Under the pieces are notes generated by a model. That model saw nothing but the letters and a program-made list of their open reading frames with translations. It did not search any database and was not told where the DNA came from. Positions 7,561 to 13,582 of a DNA stretch of 13,582 nucleotides are shown one piece after another. Source of the stretch: Asterionellopsis glacialis (lineage: Eukaryota; Bacillariophyta; Plagiogrammaphyceae; Rhaphoneidales; Asterionellopsidaceae); assembly GCA_014885115.2 (NCBI GenBank), contig WKLE02003334.1, positions 1 through 13,582 of the forward strand, written 5' to 3'. The number at the start of each line of letters is the position of its first letter. Position 1 is the first letter of the stretch. The position numbers and the translations under genes are program-made.

Positions 7561-9920
7561 TATAAATTGTATAAAGTCAGTCGGATGTGCCCTTGTGATG
7601 ATTTCCTTGAGATGCACAGGTTGTTGAATGCGCCAGTTATTACTGACCGGTAGTACCTCTACGGGAACACTAGAAGGTGGCAGATAGTCAGTGGAATTAT
7701 TGGTTGGATAGTAGATATCCTGTAAGTTTGATTTGTGCCCGTAGTATCTGTCCTGAAGATGAATGAATAATGTCTTGGCAGAGCTGTCATAATAACTGAA
7801 CCAAGTTTGTCTTAGTTTGTAAGGTGGATACGACCAGTCAGACAATGGTTTGTGGAGTGTGCCATCTTTATTGGAGAATAATTGGCATGCATGTCTGCAT
7901 GTTCTCCATGATACCTCATCAGGCTTTTCTTGTTTGAAGTGTTTCCATCTCAATGTGCTAGACGTAGGGAGTATATCTCCTCATTGAATCTCCGGTCTTA
8001 AGTGGGTGCCAGAGGCGCATGTGATGTCAGATAATGTGATTGCTTGTAAGTATAGGCGACAATAGTTGATTTGTCGAATTTCGTAGGGTTTAAATTTTTT
8101 TGCTCTGATAACTATGTCCATGATGCATTGGTCGTTTTTGCGCTGAAGAGTGTTGCATTTTTGGATATGGAGGGTTATGGACCCGTCAAAGGTACAGAGG
8201 TAATCACGTAAGGAAGAAGTCCATTTAGTTTCTAAATGTGGTAGTTGGACATGTGGATTTTCTAGTGGAGAGAGACTAGTACCAACCTGTGCCATCATCC
8301 ACGTGAAATTTATTTACAGCAGTTGTGAGATGAATGTACGTGACCGCCAATGTTTTAGATAAAGAGTAATTTGGCCGACGCCTTGGATGTCGTACAGTGA
8401 GTGCCAATCGAGACCCCCAAGTGATTTTGGACCAAAAACTATTGCCTTTTTTGTATTGCAGTTGAAACCTGCTTTTGCTAGAAGTGCTCGAGTTGTTTGA
8501 TATTGTATGTTAGTCAAAGTGTTTTCTGTGAAATGGCTCACTGGGAGGCAGTAACCAATACTAGGGAGATAAATTGCAAAGTAATATGTCCATGCCTCTT
8601 GACACAACAATGGGCGAGACCGTACAATTTTGAGATGTTTGTTACTTTTTTCACGCAATGCAAGTAGCTGTTGCATCTGGTTTCCGCTTGGTGACTTGAA
8701 GCATGCTAATGTTTCATGGTCAGTGAAAGGAGATTTTTGACAGATGACGAGGTTGCATTCTTCTGTGTTTGACGTGACTGATATTTTCATTCCATGGAAG
8801 TGGTTGTGTAGTACTGGCTCTTCTCAAGGAGTGAAGCCAAAATCAGACACACGGTATAGGCATTTAGATAATTCCAGACCTCCCCCCGATTGCCAAAGTA
8901 AGTTATTCTATAATTCTGCATCATGTTGCATGTTATTGAATGTTTGCTGGATGTTTTCAGTAGGGGATGTCCCGTTGCAGTCGCCGGTACTATTGTCAAC
9001 GAAACCAATGATACTGAGAGACATATTGAATTTTTTATGAATTGAAGTGAAACGAGCACCGCATGCTGCTTGATTGTGGCAGTCAAAAGGGTGCTACTTA
9101 AAAATACCCAGATGACAGGAGAATTTCTGCTACCTTGGCCCGATCTGTAGATGGGTGAGTCCTTGGTATGCTTATAGAATGTATCCGATACTCCCAGGCT
9201 TGTTTTGAGTTTATATTGGGCTTCAAGCAGTGTTTGCGCCATAACATAACAAATGGATTTAGCAGAACCATAAGACTGACTTGCTGTTGCGTCATTTGCA
9301 AACTTGATCGACGTATATCTAGTTAGTCGTGAATATTCCTGGACTTGCTCCTTGATAAAAACGGGGTCATGAGCGGTACGGCCTGGTCTTCCGCCGAACT
9401 TTCCTTCATTCAGAATGTAATTATCTTCTGCATTATGAATGGCGTTCTGCCAGCACATGCTCAGAATAAGATTAAAATCTGCTTCATAGATGTGAATTAC
9501 TTGCAGTCGATGTATTCTGATATCACCTGGTTTCTTCAATAGCATTACGTTAACTATTTGTGTCCACCGAACGTAGGAATGTCCATGTTGTAAAGCAAAA
9601 TTAATAAGTTGTAGTCTGGTTTGTAGCAAAAATGTATGCTTGAGTTCAATGTCGGCATATTCTTCTGTTTTTGAAGTGGATATATCGTGCGATTTGACAA
9701 GGGCATGATAGTGGCCTAAATGTATGCCGGACGGGGATGTGGAGGTAGTTTCTTTCCAGTTCCTGATTTTTGATTTGAATGCTTCTAAATGGATTGTAGG
9801 AGCATCTTGGCTGGGGACAATATGTCGATTCAAGGAACGTATGAAGAGCAAGGTGAGATCAGGTAATTCAGAATCATCCTATTGCCCTTCCAAAATGAGA
9901 TCAGAATACTCGCCAATTCC
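7561..9920 (-). pseudogene. LINE ORF2 reverse transcriptase domain, active site lost
   Basis: The RT would copy LINE RNA at the nicked target. The frame from about 9920 has a TAG at 9881-9879 and then reads WKETTSTSPSGIHLGHY, HRLQVIHIYEADFN, and GKFGGRPGRTAHDPVF. Motif A reads KFANDATASQSYG where relatives have FDNDATACYD, so the first catalytic Asp is Ala (codon 9299-9297). Motif B is GQGSRNSPVIW (about 9137). A frameshift near 9098 leads to motif C, IIGFVDNSTG: the second Asp of VDD is Asn (8994-8992). The thumb and connection continue in one frame to RNase H with stops at 8826-8824 (TGA), 8316-8314 (TAA) and 7983-7981 (TGA), and include LLAKAGFN, KSLGGLDW and ILPTSSTLRWKHF. Both the damage and the active-site changes show that it is dead. 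Confidence 0.85.
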
Positions 9921-10608
9921 GGAAAAAAGGTATCTGGGCTGAGAGAGGTTCTACTGTGCATGGTGTGCCCTTTGCTTGTCCAAAGTGTTTCTGGTTACGT
10001 TTCAATATAAACTCATTTATTTTTGCTGGTTCTGTGATTTTGGTCCACTCCTTGCATGTTTTAGGGTCAGAGGTTGGATGAGACTGAATAATAATATAGG
10101 TCAGGATATGGTTTGTGTCTAGGTTGCAATATTTCCGAAGTTTTGTAAACATGTTTTTCTTTTCTTGGACTTTCCGTAGGTTTTTTAAAGCTGCAACTCA
10201 GTGGACATCATTGTCTATTTCTGCATCTAGAATTTCTTGTTTGAGTTGCCTAGCAAATCTGGTTGCTTCTGTTTGTGATAGTTGTTTGATATTTTGGCGT
10301 AGACTCCTGATCAAGGCAACACATTGTTGTCTGTTTTTAATTTGTGGTAGATGAAGGTTTGTGGAGATCAGCAAGTTAATGTTGTCATTATCATTGGGAT
10401 GATTGCGAAACATGTATAAGAGTTTACGAGCGGCATTGTATTTTAAGCGTTCTTTTCTCAGTTCATGGGTTTGTGGCGGTCTAGTATGTTTTTGTGCTTT
10501 CTTTTCTGTGCACCGGGCGGCTTGAGTGACAAGGGAATCGATTTTTTCTGCAAGTTGAATATCTGGTTCAGATGCTTCCTCCAAGTTTGACTGCAATTTG
10601 TCAATTTA
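9901..10608 (-). pseudogene. LINE ORF2 linker between endonuclease and RT
   Basis: One frame carries a helical, charged linker (LAEKIDSLVTQAARCTEKKA, then LRKERLKYNAARKLLYMF) with a TGA at 10200-10198. It continues as VAALKNLRKVQEKKNMFTKL and then RNQKHFGQAKGTPCTVEPL, a stretch that precedes the RT fingers in this type of LINE (the RN..HFGQA.GTPFT pattern). Frameshifts near 10605 and 9920 join it to the endonuclease and to the RT. No catalytic function is expected; it is part of the ORF2 polyprotein. Confidence 0.7.
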
Positions 10609-11530
10609 AATGAGAGTACATAGTTTTGATATAGACGCAGTTGGATTTCCGATTGGAACTATGGATTCCCCTTGCTTGTGCTGGTGCTAGAGGTGATGTT
10701 TGATTACCAAACAATGCATGAGTATTGATATCGATGAACATACCCCGATGATCTGACGCAAACCTGTGGTGGAATGGTTCATATCCAGCTGCTAATGTGG
10801 AGTCCAGAATGCCTTGGGTGCATAAGGCATAATCAATGCGACGTTTGCCTCTGGAGTAGGTGTTGAATTGACTCTCTCCCGTTTTCTCATAGAATAAGTT
10901 GTGTAGTCAAAACGTGTTGGCTATGGTTGTGATTCCTCTAAGATTGACTCCAAATTCTTTGTTGAAATCTCCCACTATCATCAGTTCATGGTTGGGGCTT
11001 GATGTAATTTGTAACAGTAGTTCATTGAGGTCTAGGATAAAATGGTGCTGTGGTTGTTTGCTATTATCTTGCTGTTGTTGTTTTAAGAGTGATACTTGTT
11101 GAGAAAACGCTGTCATTGTATTCAATTGGGCTGTATTGGCGGTGTCGATACAAACTTGATAAACGAAAATTAGATGGATGTCAGTAGCTGCACTGTTTAA
11201 GTGCCAATGAGTCCATCGTCCGAGAGAATTGTTAGTGCATTGTTTCACTCTACCTGTGCAATTTCCTTGTGTCCAACTAAGTAGCCCGCCTGGTTTATAT
11301 TGATTAACAGTTGGGATTTCAGTGCCTGATAACCCAAATTTGAAGTGGAAATTGTATTTTCGAAGGGTCTTATGGATGATATTGTTAACTGTAAAGTTAG
11401 TATTGTCGATATTGGTTTCAATGAGGGCGATGATGTTGGCACTAATTCTTTGCATTTCTGTTGCTATGGGATTGAGTTCTCCTCCATTTTTGTCAAGTTG
11501 GATGCCATTGATATTTTGGATGTATATTCG
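10609..11530 (-). pseudogene. LINE ORF2 apurinic-like (APE) endonuclease domain
   Basis: The APE-type endonuclease nicks target DNA to prime reverse transcription. The frame begins at LRIYIQNINGIQ (Asn of the first motif), then IIALIETNID (catalytic Glu, 11419-11417), GRWTHWHL, IFVYQVC, ELMIVGDFNKE (Asp and Asn, about 10969-10961), RGKRRIDYALC, and FASDHRGMF (catalytic His, 10750-10748). All expected catalytic residues are present. The only lesion inside is a TGA at 10909-10907, in ITTIANTF-stop-LHNLF. The same frame continues beyond it to 10601. A Gln-rich insert (KQQQQDNSKQ) sits before the fourth motif. Neighbours are the ORF2 start upstream and the linker downstream, joined by frameshifts. 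Confidence 0.85.
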
Positions 11531-11768
11531 TAGAATATGGTCTTGTTTCTTTTTGTTGAGTATGTCGCCGATATGTTGGTGGTGTTGGTGAGTGTGTGAT
11601 GTTGGTTGTTTGCCTACAAATTGATGTATGTGAGTTTGTGTTTGGGATGATGTGTTGGTTGTGAGTGTTTTGTTGGGATAAAGTTGGGATTTGTGATGGA
11701 ACTATCGTGTGATTATCGGTAGAAATGCGTTTACAAAAGTCCTGAAAATATTGCTTGATACTCATCAT
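11531..11768 (-). pseudogene. LINE ORF2 N-terminal segment
   Basis: ORF2 probably starts at the ATG of 11768-11766, directly followed by a second ATG. The sequence MMSIKQYFQDFCKRIST runs into a Thr/Pro/His-rich, low-complexity linker (NTHNQHIIPNTNSHTS). A frameshift near 11560-11600 is needed to enter the endonuclease frame, where LNKKKQDHILRIYIQ leads in. The start codon overlaps the ORF1 stop as ATGA, which suggests that ORF2 was translated by termination and re-initiation. Confidence 0.6.
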
Positions 11769-12358
11769 TTACCCTGACCCGTTCTGGATCGGGTTTTCCC
11801 TACCTTGGCTGGAGTATGATATGAATTATTGGTGGATTCGGGTGTTCCGGATAACAATTCCGGGATAGAGTCCGTGGTGGAAAAATTGCCATCGTCATTC
11901 TTTTGTAGTTTGCGGACTGGAGATTGTATAGGGGTTTCATTGTCAAGATGAGCGTTAAATTGCTGTCTCACTGACACTTGGATACAGTTAGAGATTTCTG
12001 TTAGTAAATTGCTACAAAATTGGTTTTTATAGTTGGCTAGTTCTTGGGCTTGAACCTGTTGGGCTTCTTCATGTTGTTTCCGTAATAGTGTAATTGCTGC
12101 TTGGGCTTGTTCATTTTGTTCTTGCATGGTTGTTAATTGTTTTTCAATATTGTGCTTAGAATCCTCAAGTAATGCTTGAAGTTCGGATTTCATTGTTGCT
12201 ATTGTCATATCGTCAGAGGTAAGATTGTTTGTCTTGGTGTTGTGCTGGGGGTTATCCTTGTGGTTATTATTAACGACCAAAGCCCAAGTTAGTTGGTTGG
12301 CCGATTTGGATCCTAGAGATGACACCTCGTTGCCATAGTTAAGATGGATATAAGAACG
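11765..12358 (-). pseudogene. LINE ORF1 C-terminal region with coiled coil
   Basis: The frame is open from about 12358 to a TGA at 11767-11765, which overlaps the ORF2 ATG. After LNYGNEVSSLGSKSANQLTW comes an Asn/Thr-rich spacer and then about 65 residues rich in Glu, Gln, Lys and Leu (from MTIATMKSELQALLEDSK to ELANYKNQF), a coiled coil by its heptad-like hydrophobic pattern. A Ser/Thr/Pro-rich tail with KTRSRTGQGK at the end follows. ORF1 proteins of LINEs bind RNA and form trimers through coiled coils. The link to the upstream ORF1 pieces is made by a frameshift near 12360. Confidence 0.65.
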
Positions 12359-13327
12359 TTTTGGGAATGTTGGTTGGGACTATTAGCCAAATTTCCTTGT
12401 GCAGTTTCTTTTGGTGGTGGGATAAATATAGCGCTGCCAGGTTGGATTTTGGTATAATATGTTTCCGCTGTGCTAAGTTGTGATACTTTGGATTGATCGT
12501 CGGAGTATTGTAAGAACGGTGATGGGTTTTTATTGATTTTTCTTAGGAAGGTAGTGACGAAATCTGGTGGGAATGTGTCTTTAATATGCAGGTGAAGGTC
12601 TTCAATGGCTTCCATAACCTCGGTTTTGTAAGAGTCAAAATAGATGATGAGGAATCCGCTTTTTCCGCAACTTTTGATCGACTGAAATAAGGGACCTCCT
12701 GTTTCTTTAGATTTAATATGCGTAAGGGTTTTGTGGATGGATATTTCATTTTCATTGCCACATCGGTGCTGTCATCTGTTTTGTGAAAATGTCATAGAAG
12801 CTGAAGATGGAACGTTTGCAGAGGCGTGGGATGATCTGATACTGCTTCATTAGTGACCAAACGGGTAATACCTTGGAAAGGGATGATTTCCGTGTGTTTT
12901 AAGGGGGTCGGTAGTTGTCCGCTGGAATATCCTAAAATGAGCGCCTCCATGTATTTTTCAATGTTTTTTACACTGCAAGAGATAGTAATTGCATATACGA
13001 AGACTGCATTAGGACCGCGGTCGACTTGAGTTTTGCGGGGACGAAGGTCAATTTTTCATTCCTTATGGTCACTGTTCTGAATTATGGCTGTTGTCAAGTT
13101 CTTTTTCAATTCATCATAGCGGCTCCAGTAGGGATGGGCGAATTTCAACCATGCCAAAGTTCTGTTATTTGTAGTCGATAATTTTGTAATCAACATGCGA
13201 TGGTTATGGTTGTCAAGCCAGGGTTCATAGATTTCCTGAACGTAGAGAATGGCATGGTGGTTTTGATGAGGAGAAAGAATTTAAGAATGTTGGATTGATT
13301 CTGTCTGTGACAAGCGTTCGTTCCAGA
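12345..13327 (-). pseudogene. LINE ORF1 N-terminal and middle region
   Basis: From 13327 to about 12722 one frame carries LITKLSTTNNRTLAWLKFAH, PYWSRYDELKKNLTTAII, GPNAVFVYAITISC, NIEKYMEALILGY and HTEIIPFQGITRLVTNE. Stops lie at 13283-13281 (TAA), 13058-13056 (TGA) and 12794-12792 (TGA). A frameshift at about 12721 enters a second frame with HIKSKETGGPLFQS, GKSGFLIIYFDSYKTEV and FLRKINKNPSPFLQYSDDQ, then a Pro/Ser/Gln-rich part. A further frameshift near 12360 leads to the coiled-coil region. I associate this protein type with ORF1 of algal LINEs; the homology is from memory. No ATG or leader is seen upstream, because gypsy sequence begins at 13328. Confidence 0.55.
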
Positions 13328-13582
13328 TTTCACCTTATGATTTAATGGTCTTATGCCCTTGCGACATACATGGAATCCGAGATAATCCGTTTCAGTTTGT
13401 CCGAAAAAGGATTTCTCTGCGTTGACTTTAAGTCCCGCTTCCTGTAGTCGTTGTAGTACTAGAACCATCTTGCGTAAATGATCCACAAAGTTGTCCGTTG
13501 TAAGGAGCAATAGATCATCGATGTACAGGCGTACGAATTCTAGTCCACACATAAGTTTGCTCATCTTCTCTTGGAAAATGTC
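13328..13582 (-). CDS. Ty3/gypsy reverse transcriptase fragment (partial at both ends)
   Basis: The frame enters from the right edge (DIFQEKMSKLMCGLEFVRLY) and is open for 85 codons. It contains the RT active-site motif YIDD (both Asp present), then LLLLTTDNFVDHLRKM, LQEAGLKVNAEKSFFG and YLGFHVCRKGIRPLNHKV, the typical sequence after motif C in Ty3/gypsy polymerases. After KVK similarity stops abruptly at about 13327, where LINE sequence begins. The frame itself runs on to a stop at 13190, but those residues look like LINE sequence read in the wrong frame. The thumb, connection and RNase H that should follow are missing. No lesion is seen in this piece. Confidence 0.88.

Larger units (their letters stand above)
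5864..13327 (-). mobile_element. Non-LTR retrotransposon (LINE) with ORF1 and APE-RT-RNase H ORF2, inactivated
   Basis: A LINE of about 7.46 kb in antisense orientation, inserted between two gypsy fragments. Order on the minus strand: ORF1 (about 13327-11765), ORF2 (11768-5980) and an (ATT)n tail. Following the protein through frame changes I count about 12 in-frame stops and 9 frameshifts over roughly 2,450 codons. The endonuclease, the RT with a separate RNase H, and the CCHC tail place it among APE-type LINEs with RNase H (the I-like group, as found in diatoms). The first part of ORF1 appears to be missing, consistent with 5' truncation during target-primed reverse transcription. No target-site duplication is visible at the two junctions. 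Confidence 0.85.
4759..13582 (-). mobile_element. Ty3/gypsy LTR retrotransposon, incomplete, interrupted by a LINE
   Basis: On the minus strand the order is reverse transcriptase (13582-13328), a LINE insertion (13327-5864), integrase (5865-5149), purine-rich tract (5138-5128), and LTR (5127-4759). RT before integrase is the Ty3/gypsy order and excludes Ty1/copia. The 5' LTR, gag, protease and most of RT lie beyond the right edge. The end of RT, the RNase H and the N-terminal half of integrase are missing, although both flanks of the LINE are in the window. Both flanks are in the same orientation and correct order, which favours one original element, but two separate copies cannot be excluded. 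Confidence 0.75.

Noticed and set aside
5864..13327. Target-site duplication around the LINE
   Set aside because: I compared the bases flanking both junctions and saw no convincing direct repeat.
13190..13327. C-terminal 45 residues of the gypsy RT open frame
   Set aside because: Similarity to gypsy RT stops after KVK; the rest is LINE ORF1 DNA read in the wrong frame.
1..13582. CRISPR arrays, tRNA or rRNA genes, bacterial promoters and operons
   Set aside because: No spaced direct repeats, cloverleaf or rRNA-like segments were seen, and the content is eukaryotic retrotransposons.

Overview
This window looks like a transposon graveyard from a unicellular eukaryote, most likely a diatom or another stramenopile alga. 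That assignment is inference. It rests on three protein types I associate with diatom genomes: a LINE that carries endonuclease, reverse transcriptase and RNase H; a Crypton-like tyrosine recombinase with NQKNG and GSHxLxAGGA motifs; and a Ty3/gypsy element with a GPY/F integrase. I see no intact host gene, no tRNA or rRNA gene, and no bacterial-style operon.

Left third (1-4758, + strand, AT-rich). Three decayed protein genes lie one after another. Positions 2-853 hold the C-terminal part of a probable DDE (piggyBac-like) transposase in one frame with four stops. Positions 1570-2964 hold remnants of a protein family I cannot name, spread over several frames. Positions 3588-4260 hold a decayed tyrosine recombinase with a mutated HxxR box and a missing stretch before the catalytic tyrosine. 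Between them are an AT-rich spacer with a cluster of imperfect palindromes (1141-1262) and a long ATTC microsatellite (3416-3574) that changes from a 4-base to an 8-base unit.

Right two thirds (4759-13582, - strand). The outer layer is a Ty3/gypsy retrotransposon. Its probable 3' LTR (4759-5127) contains a 34-bp module in three in-phase copies carrying TGACGTCA-type sites. Next come a purine-rich tract and an undamaged C-terminal integrase (5149-5865). Its reverse transcriptase (YIDD) appears only at the far right (13328-13582). Between these two pieces sits a nearly complete but heavily damaged LINE of about 7.46 kb (5864-13327), in the same orientation: ORF1, then ORF2 with endonuclease, reverse transcriptase, RNase H and a CCHC C-terminal tail, ending in an (ATT)n tail.

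The pieces do not work together as a live system. The LINE needs about 21 corrections and has lost reverse transcriptase active-site residues. The gypsy element lacks the end of its RT, its RNase H and the first catalytic aspartate of its integrase. The most interesting points are the missing gypsy segment at the LINE insertion, the contrast between intact gypsy flanks and a decayed LINE, the 34-bp enhancer-like repeat in the LTR, and the unnamed protein family on the left.
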